Assembly: GCA_016871805.1 (NCBI GenBank)
Contig: VHCG01000021.1
Location: 1 to 60,187, forward strand
Length of the DNA stretch: 60,187 nucleotides
DNA from: Verrucomicrobiota bacterium
GTDB taxonomy: Bacteria > Verrucomicrobiota > Verrucomicrobiia > Limisphaerales > UBA9464
Direction of reading: 5' to 3'
The translations under genes were made by a program, and so were the position numbers. Within the stretch, counting starts at the first letter, position 1. Every line of letters starts with the position of its first letter. The notes below the pieces were generated by a model, which saw only the letters and a list, made by a program, of their open reading frames with translations, did no database searches and was not told the DNA's origin. This document shows positions 10,201 to 18,652 of this stretch, piece by piece.

Positions 10201-10733
10201 CGCTTCTCAAGCAGGCCGATCCCGCCTCGAAGGCACTCCTCGAAAAGGGGATCGGATCGCTGCCGCCTGCGGAGGACGATCGGGTGCAGGCCGTGGCGAC
10301 CCGTCGGAACCGTTTGGGTGCAACCGTCTCCGATCCGGAGGCCGGACGCCGGGTGTTCGATCAGAACTGCCGGGCCTGTCACCAGCTGGGAGGCCAGGGC
10401 GGACTCGTCGGACCCCAGCTGACCGGGATTGGCAACCGGGGCGCCGAGCGACTCTGCGAGGACATCCTCGATCCCAACCAGAACGTGGACCACGCCTTCC
10501 GTCAGACCCTTTTGACCCTGAAGAATGGGGATTCACTCTCGGGGCTGTTCCGTCGTGAGGAGGGTGAACTGCTGGTCTTCGCGGATGCCACCGGAAAGGA
10601 GTTTACCCTCTCCAAGTCGGACATCGCCGAACGCAGGGAGACGGCCCAGTCATTGATGCCGGACAACTTCGCTGAGGCGTTGCCCGAGCCGGAGTTCAAC
10701 CACCTCATGGCGTATCTTCTCGGCCAGCGGTGA
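7242..10733 (+). CDS. Secreted PVC-type dehydrogenase/HEAT/cytochrome c fusion (CxxCH heme-binding protein)
   Basis: A long exported protein of 1163 residues from the ATG at 7242; an in-frame ATG at 7221 would add seven residues. After a signal peptide (about 1-25) comes a six-bladed beta-propeller of the putative membrane-bound dehydrogenase type (HVPPGFEIQLVTHEP, MNLAFDAIGRLWVT, LGPDGALYIADFYNRIIGHY). A HEAT-like helical middle and a jelly-roll-like stretch around residues 700-860 follow. The C-terminal heme domain begins DPEAGRRVFDQNCRACHQLG, with Cys1043, Cys1046 and His1047 forming the heme c site. This architecture (TIGR02604/TIGR02603-like) is expanded in Planctomycetes and Verrucomicrobia and is presumed to oxidise sugars or alcohols in the periplasm; the substrate is unknown. 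It is monocistronic, converging on purU. Confidence 0.9.
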   Translation: MTAVPVWFRPVANALTVIGTASALGASDELSLGVRTTEPLSPTEQRARFHVPPGFEIQLVTHEPDIHKPMNLAFDAIGRLWVTTSIEYPWAAPTNRVGRDRLMIFEDFGSDGRARKVTQFADGLNIPIGVYPFRTDDRGWKAVVWSIPNLWLLEDTDGDGTCDRRTILYGPFDASRDTHGNQASFRRGFDGWLYATHGFNNDSHVTARDGSHVDLNSGNTYRIRLDGSRIEHHTHGQVNPFGLTWDPRGNLYSSDCHTAPLYQLLAGGWYPSFGKPDDGLGFAPVMLEHAHGSTAIDGASYYTDDLWPESFRDTLFIGNVMTSRLNRDVVSFLGSTPKATEQPDFLTSTDPWFRPVDTLLGPDGALYIADFYNRIIGHYEVPLTHPGRDRERGRIWRVVHRGEDGRLRLRTPALALDLPGLVGELASPSLGRRLLASADLQDRFGGRAVPVLEETLKTPANPFQRVHALWLLQRLGADGRSLESTLTDADPFVRVHGFRMVADRGGSIPDWTLLARKAVTGDPDGLVRRCAAEALGAHPQPANIPVLLAALATVPAEDTHLRYTVRKALRDHLSQPEIFRSLLDHKGSPEETRVLLGVALAVRSRESATFLLGHLNALSATTVPTLQAALQHAARYADAGVLPALVARIRSQYPTDPSTQLEFFGALEEGQRQRGGDRPGALWDWGLDLVTQLLASGKSPGWQTVPYGEKPTPDPWEYQERFRSEAGTIRVLSSIVRGESLTGILRSSAFEPSDEVSFWLCGHDGYPDKPAGHRNGVRLVDADSSRVLLEAWAPRSDRASRIVWDTRPLKGRRVRLEVVDGDTGDAYAWLAVGDVSGAPALPERSPRSRSEQQLAAIRIAERLGVEPAHPALQPVLTLFRDSRADLAVRAAGLRLVMPALRADADFIGDPQIPDVWRQLAADAVTSGNPVTLQEFRRRLWKEAPRRVQIRAARGFAAESHGVREFALALDRGEIPIGILRDGALREALLKQADPASKALLEKGIGSLPPAEDDRVQAVATRRNRLGATVSDPEAGRRVFDQNCRACHQLGGQGGLVGPQLTGIGNRGAERLCEDILDPNQNVDHAFRQTLLTLKNGDSLSGLFRREEGELLVFADATGKEFTLSKSDIAERRETAQSLMPDNFAEALPEPEFNHLMAYLLGQR

Positions 10734-10791
10734 AGGGAGAGCCCAGATCCGGGGTGCGAGATCCAGCGGTTCAGCAGGTCTCGCCTGGTGG

Positions 10792-10830
10792 GTGCCGCAG
10801 TGCCCTGCGGCACTGGGTGCGAAGCACCCA
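10792..10830. terminator. Twin perfect hairpins between convergent genes
   Basis: Two adjacent perfect stem-loops: GTGCCGCAG/CTGCGGCAC with a 4-base loop (10792-10813), directly followed by TGGGTGC/GCACCCA with a 3-base loop (10814-10830). They lie between the convergent cytochrome-like gene and purU, the usual place for a bidirectional terminator. No U-tract follows, so termination is inferred from position and stem strength. Confidence 0.55.
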
Positions 10831-10909
10831 CACCACCCCGGGGTGTCGATGCCTCACGATGACGTCGCTCGGGTGAACCGCGGTGGCCCACCTCTCCCGG
10901 CCGGGTCCC

Positions 10910-11746
10910 TCAATCGAAGATCACCGTCCGGTTGCCGCAGAGAAACACCCGGTCCTCGAAAACGAGCCGAAGGGCCCGGGCGAGGACCATCTGCTCGACG
11001 TCCCGACCCGACCGCGCCAGCTCCTCGGCGTCGTGGGAGTGATCCACCGGGATCACCTGCTGGACTAGGATCGGTCCCGCATCCAGCTCGTCGGTGACGA
11101 AATGCGCCGTCGCTCCGATCACCTTCACGCCCCGTTCGAAGGCCTGGTGATACGGACGGGCCCCCACGAAGGCCGGGAGAAAGGAATGGTGGATGTTGAT
11201 GATGCGGGCCGGGAATTCCCGGACGAATTCCGGGGACAGGATCCGCATGTACTTGGCGAGGACCAGATAGTCGGGACCCAGTTCCAGGACCCGGTCCCGC
11301 ACGGCGGCCTCCTGGCCGGTCCGATCCTCCCCGGCGACCGGGATGTGGTGGAACGGAAGGCCAAACCTCCGGACCAGCGGCTCCAACGTGGCGTGGTTGC
11401 TGAGAACACCCGCGATGGATGCATTCAGTTCGCCGAAGGCGTGTCGGACCAGGATGTCGGCCAGGCAGTGATGTTCCTTCGAGGCGAGGACCACGATCCG
11501 CTTCGGGTTCGGCCGGATCAGCCGCAGCGTCGCCGATTCCGGAAGCACCGCGGACAGTTCCTGGGTGACGGCGGCTTCGTCGACCGTGCCGTCGAACTCC
11601 GTCCGCATGAAGAACCGTCCCAGCGAGCGGTCGACGAATTCGTGGTTTCCAACCACGTTCACCCCGCGACGGAACAGGATGCCGGTGATGTCGTGGACCA
11701 GCCCGGGGCGGTCCGAGCATTCGACGAGGAGGATGCGCGGTCTCAT
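10910..11746 (-). CDS. purU: Formyltetrahydrofolate deformylase
   Basis: This enzyme hydrolyses 10-formyl-THF to THF and formate, balancing one-carbon pools and feeding formate to PurT. The 278-residue length is typical. The N-terminal ACT domain (about 1-75) contains VECSDRPGLVHDITGILFRRG. The formyltransferase domain has NIHHSFLPAF (Asn184, His186) and ATAHFVTDELDAGPI, with Asp222 at the catalytic position. The ending GNRTVIF is typical of the family. It lies 34 bp downstream of the DHH phosphoesterase on the minus strand, so they may be co-transcribed. Confidence 0.96.
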   Translation of the reverse strand: MRPRILLVECSDRPGLVHDITGILFRRGVNVVGNHEFVDRSLGRFFMRTEFDGTVDEAAVTQELSAVLPESATLRLIRPNPKRIVVLASKEHHCLADILVRHAFGELNASIAGVLSNHATLEPLVRRFGLPFHHIPVAGEDRTGQEAAVRDRVLELGPDYLVLAKYMRILSPEFVREFPARIINIHHSFLPAFVGARPYHQAFERGVKVIGATAHFVTDELDAGPILVQQVIPVDHSHDAEELARSGRDVEQMVLARALRLVFEDRVFLCGNRTVIFD

Positions 11747-11780
11747 GTCGGGAGGTCTCCCATCCGTCGATGCGGAGGGA

Positions 11781-12704
11781 TCAGAGCTTCAATGCGTTGA
11801 GAGGCTGCTGGAAGGCGTTGAGGTACCGGCTGTTGTCGAGCGTGTCCCGGAGATGGTGGATGGCCGACTCGATGTCGATCACCGAACGGGGAAGGGTCGT
11901 GCCGGCGGCGTTGGGATGGCCACCGCCCTGGAGCTGGGTCGCGGCGGGGAGGGCCTCGCCATTGAGGCTGCGGAAGCTGGCCACGAAGGTGCGATTGGCC
12001 TTCGGAAACAGCGTCACGAGGACCTTGTAGGGGGTCGACCGGCTGTCCAGGAGCTGGTGCACGATGAGGTTCGTGTCGCCGATCGAGGTATGGACGAGTC
12101 CAACCTCGGGCGTGATCTCCTCCACATGTTCCCGGGCCCAGGCGAGGCCCAGCGGATTCTCGACCGTCCGCTTCACCGTCATGACCTGGAGCAGGGGATG
12201 GTCCACGAGCCGCTCGGGATCGCCGCCGATCACCTTGTGGAGATTCCAGAACCCGTACTCCTTCACGAGGGCCGCGTAGTCGTTCGCCAGCCCGAACTCC
12301 GGATCCTCATTCTTCCAGAGGTCGCCCAGATTGGTGAGGTGCACCAGTCGATCGAGCTTTGGTGTGGCGAGTCCATGTTCCTGGCACCAGCCGTAGACCA
12401 GGGCCGAGGCCGATTTTTCCGGGCTGTGGACCAGCCGGGCATTCTTGGGCGGCCCCGAGTGGACGTGGTGGTCGAAGATGATCCATCCGTGACGATCGAG
12501 TCGTGGTTCGAAGGTGAAGTCGGAGATCCAGGCGGTTGCCTCGCCCATGACCCGGTTCTTCCACCCCTGGTAGTTCCAGGCTTGGAGAGGGATGTCCGTC
12601 CCGAAGAGCTTCCGGGCAAGCCGGACAAGAAGGAGGCCGGAGACCAACCCGTCGAGATCGCTCTCGTGGGTGCAGATCACTTCCGGCTTCTGGGCAGAGT
12701 CCAT
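11781..12704 (-). CDS. DHH-family phosphoesterase
   Basis: A cytosolic Mn2+-dependent phosphoesterase of 307 residues related to oligonucleotidases and c-di-AMP phosphodiesterases. Visible motifs are HESDLDGLVSG (about 13-23), the signature DHH at 78-80 in WIIFDHHVHSG, and the DHHA1 nucleotide-binding motif GGGHPNAAGT near the C terminus. The frame extends upstream to 12887, but that part is arginine-rich, non-homologous and overlaps the neighbouring gene, so the ATG at 12704 is chosen. The substrate (nanoRNA, pAp or a cyclic dinucleotide) cannot be told from sequence. It is followed by purU after 34 bp. Confidence 0.88.
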   Translation of the reverse strand: MDSAQKPEVICTHESDLDGLVSGLLLVRLARKLFGTDIPLQAWNYQGWKNRVMGEATAWISDFTFEPRLDRHGWIIFDHHVHSGPPKNARLVHSPEKSASALVYGWCQEHGLATPKLDRLVHLTNLGDLWKNEDPEFGLANDYAALVKEYGFWNLHKVIGGDPERLVDHPLLQVMTVKRTVENPLGLAWAREHVEEITPEVGLVHTSIGDTNLIVHQLLDSRSTPYKVLVTLFPKANRTFVASFRSLNGEALPAATQLQGGGHPNAAGTTLPRSVIDIESAIHHLRDTLDNSRYLNAFQQPLNALKL

Positions 12705-12828
12705 CCCGGAGGCTACCGCGGTGCCATAGGGTGTCGACGCCAGATGCGCGATGTCCGCACCGGGACGGTGGACTCCTGTCCAGGGCCGGTGTCGATGGGG
12801 TCGGGCGCGGACACCCCCTTTCCGGCGC

Positions 12829-13710
12829 CTACCGTCCGCTCTTCGGGGCGTCGTCCACCAGCACGCAGCGAAAACCCGCGCTGACATTGCGGTTGTTGGG
12901 CTTGCTGGGGTGACGGTAGGAGGCGTTCAGCGCGGATTCGAGGTTGTCGATCCAGGAAGCGCCCCGCAGCACCCGCGAGCCGCTGCCAGGTTCCGTTTCA
13001 TCCTCACACCATTCCCAGACGTTGCCCCCCATGTCGTACAGGCCCAGGGCATTGGGCGCGAAGCTCCCCACCGGGGCCGTCCGCGGGAACGGATCCCGGT
13101 AGTAGTCGATCACCCGGAACTCCTTCGGCCAGTCGACCTCCGAGGCCTCCGCCCCCGGGTAGTTGCCGACCGGGTTGTTGTCGATCAGCGGAGGGAATCC
13201 GGTTCCCCAGGGGAAGACGTCGGGCACGCCACTGCTGCGGTCCTTGGGCGTCCGGCCAATCTCTGGCTGCAGACCCACAGCCTGGCTCCATTCGAGATCG
13301 GTGGGCAGTCGGTAGGCCTTCCCTTCCTTTTTGGACAGCCAGGCGCAGAAGGCTTTCGCGTCCTCCCAATTCACGCCGCAGACGGGATGTCGATCCGTCT
13401 GGGGAAACCCGGGCGACATCCACGAGTCCCCCTTTCGCGTCCAACGGTTGGTCGTCAGGGAATAGACGGCATTGGTGGCGGTGTACCCGGTCTCCTTGAC
13501 GAACAGGGCAAAGTCCTGTCGGCGTGTCTCCCAGGTCGAGACAAGAACCGGGGTGCCGGGCAGGGCGACGAAGCGCATCCCGATCGAGTTGGTCCAGAGG
13601 CGCCTGGACGGGGTCGCGGCGGGTTCCGCCGAGTCCGCAGCCCGTGCGAGAACGTAGCCGAACAGAAGGGCCAGCAGAAGGCTCCACGAAGTCATCGATC
13701 GCGTGGTCAT
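12829..13710 (-). CDS. Secreted SUMF1/formylglycine-generating enzyme-like protein
   Basis: 293 residues from the ATG at 13710, which starts a good signal peptide (SWSLLLALLFGYVLARAADSA); an ATG 42 bases upstream is in frame but would bury it. The FGE-sulfatase fold is marked by NSIGMRFVALPG, PVCGVNWEDAKAFCAWLSKK, YRLPTDLEWSQAVG, GGNVWEWCEDE, SRVLRGASW and the terminal SAGFRCV. The family includes true formylglycine-generating enzymes and many lectin-like or substrate-binding relatives. No sulfatase gene is present nearby, so sulfatase activation is not supported here. It is probably periplasmic or extracellular. Confidence 0.9.
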   Translation of the reverse strand: MTTRSMTSWSLLLALLFGYVLARAADSAEPAATPSRRLWTNSIGMRFVALPGTPVLVSTWETRRQDFALFVKETGYTATNAVYSLTTNRWTRKGDSWMSPGFPQTDRHPVCGVNWEDAKAFCAWLSKKEGKAYRLPTDLEWSQAVGLQPEIGRTPKDRSSGVPDVFPWGTGFPPLIDNNPVGNYPGAEASEVDWPKEFRVIDYYRDPFPRTAPVGSFAPNALGLYDMGGNVWEWCEDETEPGSGSRVLRGASWIDNLESALNASYRHPSKPNNRNVSAGFRCVLVDDAPKSGR

Positions 13711-13819
13711 GGAATGACAATTCCGGACGTCCCCGATGCCTGCAACTGACAATCTCCAACCGTTGGGCCGAGGCCCGGAGTCCGGGGATCGAGGACCCGG
13801 GACGCCGCGCTCTCCATCC

Positions 13820-15211
13820 TCACTCCGTCCGGATCACACGCTGGATCCGGACCGGGGGTGTCAACGTCTGGCCGTCCGCCGGTGAGCCATGGATCCGCCG
13901 CACCACGTCCATTCCCTTCACGACCCGACCGAACGCCGCGAAGCCCTGGCCGTCGGGATTCCGACGCCCCCCGAAATCCAGTTCCGGCTGGTCCCCGATG
14001 CAGATGAAGAAGTGGTCCTGGGCCGTGTCGGGCCTGTCCCGGGCCATCGACACCGTGCCATCGAGGTGCCTGAGGCCCCTGTCCCGGGTCCGCTCCAGCG
14101 GAATGGGGGGCAGGAAGTCGTTGGTCCGGGAGGGGTTCGCCCTGGCCTGGATCACCGAGATCTTGACCTCATTCGTGGGCTGGTTGCCCGGCGTGACCGT
14201 CCGGAAGAACAGACCGTCGGCGTAGAGTCCCTGCTGGGCATAGTGCAGGAAGTTGGTGACCGACCGGGGAGCGGCCCGGGTGTCCAGCTCCAGCTCGATG
14301 TCCCCCTGGGCGGTCTGCAGGAGAAGACGGGGCTTTGCCACCACGGCTTCGTCCCGCCAGCGGAAGCGCGGTGCCCTTGTGCTGTCGAATCCCGCCAGAT
14401 GGGTCCGATCCGACGGATCGCGGAACGCGGGTTTCCGGTACCGCCAGGGCCTGTCCCCGAAAACCTCCTCGCAGAGGCGGGCCACCCCGGGGTCGTAGGC
14501 CCGCAGCTCGGCCCGGGTGTTGACGTGGTTGTGCAGCGCGTCGTTCTCCCGGTTGTCGTCGAACCACGACTGCACCGCCTCGGCCCAGTATTCCTCGCGG
14601 TTGGATCCCGCATACGTCCCTTTCCAGAGACCGCGGCGGCTCGCGTTCTCGAAGGCCGCCGCCAACCGGTTGTCGAACGTCGGATCCACCGCGCTGAGAC
14701 CCATGCTGTGGATGGCGTGGGCAAACTCATGGATGGCGATGTTCTCGGTGCCGTAGGGATCGCCAGGGTAGCCCAGCAGGTTCTCCTCGGCGCAGCTCAC
14801 GGCCGGCGCCTCGGGTGTGGCCCCCAGTCCCCGCGCCCGCCGATCCCAGAAGATCCTCGGACGCAGCCCGGCGTGTTCCGGGATGTCGGTCGTGTATTCG
14901 TCGAAGGCCATCACCGCCAGCCGCGTGTGGTTCGTCGCCATCGCCCCGAGGAGGTCGTCACGACCCTCCATCAGGTGCCGGACGATCCACGCCGCCTCGC
15001 GCAGCGCCGGATCCGAGACTCGCGACGATCCCACGATCGGCAACGGCCCCACCGCAATGTGCTTCTGGTAGAAGGGGGCCAGCTGGAACCGTTCCCGCAG
15101 GGCGGGCGGCACAGGGCCGACCTGTGAAGCGGACACGGCCGCGCTGTCCTGGGCGTGCAGGGTCAGGGCCAGGAGACCAAGGCCGAGACGCAGGAGCAGG
15201 GTTCGGATCAT
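13820..15211 (-). CDS. Exported fusion: HExxH zinc metallopeptidase-like domain plus cyclophilin peptidyl-prolyl isomerase
   Basis: 463 residues from the ATG at 15211, which begins a signal peptide (MIRTLLLRLGLGLLALTLHA). The N-terminal half (about 30-260) carries IAIHEFAHAIHSMG with HEFAH at 161-165 and a downstream EEYWAEAVQSWFDD (Glu211 region). This is a gluzincin-type arrangement like the lethal-factor-like peptidases common in the PVC group. The C-terminal part (about 293-463) is a complete cyclophilin domain: GDIELELDTRAAP, FFRTVTPG, LDGTVSMAR, HFFICIG and FAAFGRVVKGMDVV. The upstream extension to 15415 overlaps the transporter gene and is rejected. The ATG lies 4 bp after the POT transporter stop, so translation is probably coupled. 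It is likely a periplasmic folding/quality-control factor. Confidence 0.85.
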   Translation of the reverse strand: MIRTLLLRLGLGLLALTLHAQDSAAVSASQVGPVPPALRERFQLAPFYQKHIAVGPLPIVGSSRVSDPALREAAWIVRHLMEGRDDLLGAMATNHTRLAVMAFDEYTTDIPEHAGLRPRIFWDRRARGLGATPEAPAVSCAEENLLGYPGDPYGTENIAIHEFAHAIHSMGLSAVDPTFDNRLAAAFENASRRGLWKGTYAGSNREEYWAEAVQSWFDDNRENDALHNHVNTRAELRAYDPGVARLCEEVFGDRPWRYRKPAFRDPSDRTHLAGFDSTRAPRFRWRDEAVVAKPRLLLQTAQGDIELELDTRAAPRSVTNFLHYAQQGLYADGLFFRTVTPGNQPTNEVKISVIQARANPSRTNDFLPPIPLERTRDRGLRHLDGTVSMARDRPDTAQDHFFICIGDQPELDFGGRRNPDGQGFAAFGRVVKGMDVVRRIHGSPADGQTLTPPVRIQRVIRTE

Positions 15212-15215
15212 GGAA

Positions 15216-16700
15216 TCAGGTGGACGGCGATCCGGTCGGGCCGAGCCCTCCGAGGAACCGTCGGTGGAGGGGGCGCGCCAGGAGCCAGAGCAGGAGGCCG
15301 GCCGCGCCGGTGACCAGGAAGACCTTGAAGAACTGGACCGGCATGTCCTGGGCCCGGGCCCCGGTGACCTGGCCCGCAAGCAGTCCGGCCAGCAGGTTGC
15401 CCAGCGAGGCCGCAAGGAACCAGAGCCCCATCATCTGGCCGACGAACCGGGACGGTGCCAGTTGGGTCACGGCCGAGAGTCCGACCGGACTCAGCAGCAG
15501 TTCCCCCAGCACCTGCAGCAGGTAGGTGGTGAGGAGCCATGTGGGCCAGACCGTCCCGTGGTCGAGAGCCCGACGGGAGCCGATCTGGAGGACCCCAAAG
15601 CTGAGAGCCAACAGGATCAGGCCCCAGGCCAGCTTGGTGATCAGCAGAGGCTGATGGCCCCGACGGGAGCGATGCACCCACCAGGCGGCCACGACCGGTG
15701 CGAAGACCACGACGAACACCGCGGGGACCGATTGGAACCATCCGGCCGGGATCTCGAAGGAGCCGAGTCGGCGTTCCGTGAACCGTTCCGCGAACAGGTT
15801 CAGGGACGATCCGGCCTGCTCGTATCCGCTCCAGAAAAGCGCGGCGGCGAGGAACAGGATCAGAATGACCCCCACCCGGCCCCGTTCGCCGGGTCCGAGT
15901 CGGACCCCCAGCAGCATCCAGGCGAAGGTTCCGATCGCGACCGCGGCGATGACGCCTGCGGCGTTGCGGGCGAGCCCGACCGGGTCGAGGCGCCACCAGC
16001 CCAACAGTCCGATCACAAAGACCAGGGCGAGACTGCTGGCCGCGCCGGCGACCAGTCCCCAAGCCATCCCCGGATGCGGATGCGGATGGACCGGTTGGGT
16101 CCCGAGATCCCCAAGGTGTTGGGACTGCACCCGGTACTGGATCAGTCCCAGGATCATCCCGACCCCGGCCGCCCCGAAGCCATAGTGCCAGGCGATCTTC
16201 TCTCCGAGGGCGCTGCAGAGCAGGGGGCCGATTGCGGCACCGAGGTTGATGCCGAGGTAGAACAGGGTGAACCCGGAGTCCCGCCGGGCCCCTCCCTCGG
16301 GATAGAGAAGTCCCACGAGGGTGCTGATGCTGGGCTTGAGGAGCCCGGTGCCGAGGACGATCAGGAGCAGGCCTGCCAGCAGGAACGGGAGGTGGTGTCC
16401 GAGCAGGGTGAAGTGTCCGGCCGCGATCAGGCATCCTCCGTAGGTGACGGCCCGTCGATGCCCCAGGAGCCGGTCGGCGATCCAGCCGCCCGGCAGGGCG
16501 GCGAGGTAGACCCCCGCCGTGTAGAGCCCGTAGAGCGCGGTTGCCACATCCTCGGTGAGTCCCAGTCCGCCGTGGTCCACGGAGTCGACGAGGAAGAGGA
16601 CCAGCAGCGCCCGCATTCCATAGTAGCTCATCCGCTCCCACATCTCGGTGAAGAACAGCACCGGAAGTCCCCTGGGGTGCGGTTGGGATGCGGACGTCAT
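15216..16700 (-). CDS. POT-family proton-dependent oligopeptide transporter
   Basis: A 494-residue inner-membrane major facilitator protein with about 14 hydrophobic segments. It imports di- or tripeptides with protons. The diagnostic ExxER motif is in FFTEMWERMSYYGMRALLV near the N terminus, and the PTR2 signature appears as GTGLLKPSISTLVGLLYPEG followed by FTLFYLGINLGAAIGPLL. It lies 4 bp upstream of the metallopeptidase-cyclophilin gene and 56 bp downstream of the SGNH hydrolase, all on the minus strand, suggesting an operon. Peptide uptake beside an exported peptidase is a plausible link, but that is inference. Confidence 0.95.
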   Translation of the reverse strand: MTSASQPHPRGLPVLFFTEMWERMSYYGMRALLVLFLVDSVDHGGLGLTEDVATALYGLYTAGVYLAALPGGWIADRLLGHRRAVTYGGCLIAAGHFTLLGHHLPFLLAGLLLIVLGTGLLKPSISTLVGLLYPEGGARRDSGFTLFYLGINLGAAIGPLLCSALGEKIAWHYGFGAAGVGMILGLIQYRVQSQHLGDLGTQPVHPHPHPGMAWGLVAGAASSLALVFVIGLLGWWRLDPVGLARNAAGVIAAVAIGTFAWMLLGVRLGPGERGRVGVILILFLAAALFWSGYEQAGSSLNLFAERFTERRLGSFEIPAGWFQSVPAVFVVVFAPVVAAWWVHRSRRGHQPLLITKLAWGLILLALSFGVLQIGSRRALDHGTVWPTWLLTTYLLQVLGELLLSPVGLSAVTQLAPSRFVGQMMGLWFLAASLGNLLAGLLAGQVTGARAQDMPVQFFKVFLVTGAAGLLLWLLARPLHRRFLGGLGPTGSPST

Positions 16701-16756
16701 GATCTGGGATGGGTGCGGTCCGTGGGGTGTGTCCCCAGGTGGAGTGCGGCGCCCGT

Positions 16757-18586
16757 TCAGTCCGGCGGATTCAGCTGGGCTCCGATCCGCGACGCCTCGG
16801 CTTCTGCCTCCGCCAGTGGCTTGCCGGCCCCCATCCCCGGACGTTTGTGACCGATCGCGGTCAACAGCGGGTCCTTCATCACGGTCTGTCGGCGCGTGAC
16901 CTGGTCGAGCACCGCCTTCCCGCGAGGCGACGAGGCGATGAGGCGGTCGGGAGTGTCCGACTCCAGCAGCGTCGGATCCGCTCCCAACTGCCGCAGTACC
17001 TCACGCGCAATGATCCAGTGGCCCTGGTCGTTGGCATGCACCCCGTCCCCCGCGAGCAGGAACTTCGGATCCGTCTTCCGCTTCTCCGCGAGGAATCGGT
17101 TCATCGGACCGTGGATGTCGATCACCTCCCACCCGTAGGCCCGCTGGGCCACCAGCCAGTCGGCATAGCGGTCGAGCACTGTGTTGTAGCCCTCGAAGGG
17201 GGAGCGGTACTCCTCCTTCCCGGCCGGCAGGGTCTGGCCGGCGAGGGGCAGGGGATCGAACACGGGTGGGGTGAGATGGATCACCCGGACGCCCACCTTC
17301 CCGGCCTTCTCCCGGAGTTCGCGGATGCCGTCCTGGAACTTCTGGAACCGCTCCTCGCTGAACGGATGGTAGATGCCGTCGTTCATCCCATAGCACGCCA
17401 CGATCAGGTCGGGCTTGGCCTGCTCGAGGACCCGATCCAGCCTCTCGAGCAGCGTGGGTCTAGGGAAGGAGCCCCCCGCGTGGCCGGGTTCGGACAGACC
17501 CGAGACCGTCTCGGAGGGGAGTCCGAGGTTGAGGAATTGGACCTTCGACTCCGGAAACTGGAGATGGAGCCACGTCTCGACGAGCGGCAGCCAGCCACCG
17601 GCGTACGTGATGCTGTCGCCCAGCACGACAATCCTCCGGGCCGGAACGAAATCCCGGGCCGTGGCGGTCGGAACGGCCAAGGTCGGCGCAGGGGTCAGCA
17701 CAATCCGCTGGATGTCCATGATGGCCCCGGCCTTCTTCGTGCGGGGTTTTATGGCCAGGGTGTAGGAGCCGGGCTTGTCCAGTATGACGCGTCCGATCTG
17801 TCGCGGGACGAAGTATTGGAAGTGCCCGGTTTCCTCCACGATGAAGGGCAATTGCTGCTGGCCGACCTGGATGACGGCCTCGCTGCCTCCCTGGGTGCGT
17901 CCACAACCCTGCCAGACCTGCACGTCGAAGGTCCCGGGCTGTTCGACCTCGAAGGTCCAGTCGGCCCAGTCGGACGGGTTCACCCAGTACCCGAGGCAGT
18001 TTTTGTTCGTCGCCGGTTCATAGCGCATCATCACGCTGTGGGTCGTGGCCGAGTGGGCGGGTAGCTCGATGCGGCCGGTTCCGCTCTGGGCTTCGGGATG
18101 CCCTTCCGGGGCTGGGCGAAGGACCAGCTTGGCGACCCGGATCGGGACTCCCGCCGTTGCCTCCGAGCAGGCCAGCCGGATCGAGAAGGGTTCGGACGTC
18201 GGCAGGTACAGGCGCCCCATCGTCACGCTGCTGTACCGGTCCAGGCCTCCGGTCCCGGCGGGTTTCTGGGTGTAGTCCGTGTCGAGGACCCGGATCTGGA
18301 TCCCGGGCTGCTGTTGGGACACGGCATAGGTCATCAGAAGGTCATAGCGACCCCACCGCGTGGGCTTGTAGGTCCACTCCAGCGTGCCGCCCGAGTTGAG
18401 CTCGACGACCTGTTCCCCGGTCTTCGGGATCGGAACGAGCCTTGTGGTGCCGCTCATCTTTGCGGCATCCACCGGAAACACGATCTCCCCGTCGGAACTC
18501 TGAAGCGGTGCCGCAGCACGGAGGGCGGATGGGATCGAAGCCAGTGCGAGAGCCAGGACGAGGAGCGGGAAGCGGACCGGGATCAT
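16757..18586 (-). CDS. Secreted SGNH/GDSL hydrolase with two N-terminal carbohydrate-binding-like domains
   Basis: 609 residues with signal peptide MIPVRFPLLVLALALASIPS. Two beta-rich modules (about 28-160 and 170-300) with WTYKPTRWGRYDLLMTY and WADWTFEVEQPGTFDVQVWQGC resemble the DUF5077/CBM-like domains of Verrucomicrobia. The catalytic SGNH domain begins at about residue 316: VVLGDSITYAGG (Ser325), LGLPSETVSGL, GMNDG (400-404) and DGVHAND (Asp514, His517). It probably removes acetyl or other ester groups from polysaccharides. A helical tail of about 80 residues follows. It is first in a possible operon with the POT transporter. Confidence 0.88.
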   Translation of the reverse strand: MIPVRFPLLVLALALASIPSALRAAAPLQSSDGEIVFPVDAAKMSGTTRLVPIPKTGEQVVELNSGGTLEWTYKPTRWGRYDLLMTYAVSQQQPGIQIRVLDTDYTQKPAGTGGLDRYSSVTMGRLYLPTSEPFSIRLACSEATAGVPIRVAKLVLRPAPEGHPEAQSGTGRIELPAHSATTHSVMMRYEPATNKNCLGYWVNPSDWADWTFEVEQPGTFDVQVWQGCGRTQGGSEAVIQVGQQQLPFIVEETGHFQYFVPRQIGRVILDKPGSYTLAIKPRTKKAGAIMDIQRIVLTPAPTLAVPTATARDFVPARRIVVLGDSITYAGGWLPLVETWLHLQFPESKVQFLNLGLPSETVSGLSEPGHAGGSFPRPTLLERLDRVLEQAKPDLIVACYGMNDGIYHPFSEERFQKFQDGIRELREKAGKVGVRVIHLTPPVFDPLPLAGQTLPAGKEEYRSPFEGYNTVLDRYADWLVAQRAYGWEVIDIHGPMNRFLAEKRKTDPKFLLAGDGVHANDQGHWIIAREVLRQLGADPTLLESDTPDRLIASSPRGKAVLDQVTRRQTVMKDPLLTAIGHKRPGMGAGKPLAEAEAEASRIGAQLNPPD

Positions 18587-18652
18587 CGGACAAGTCTGAC
18601 GAGGCCTGTCCGCGGGGAAAAGCCCAGCGTTGTGGGTAGAGTGAGAATGGGG

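Noticed and set aside
5646..10493. Very long open frames (743 and 859 codons) on the minus strand opposite htpG and the cytochrome-like dehydrogenase
   Set aside because: Both lie antisense to well-conserved genes; their translations are Arg/Gly/Pro-rich without domains. Such frames are common opposite high-GC genes.
12829..13710. Sulfatase-activating enzyme with a local sulfatase
   Set aside because: The fold fits formylglycine-generating enzymes, but no sulfatase is encoded in the window and family members have diverse roles.
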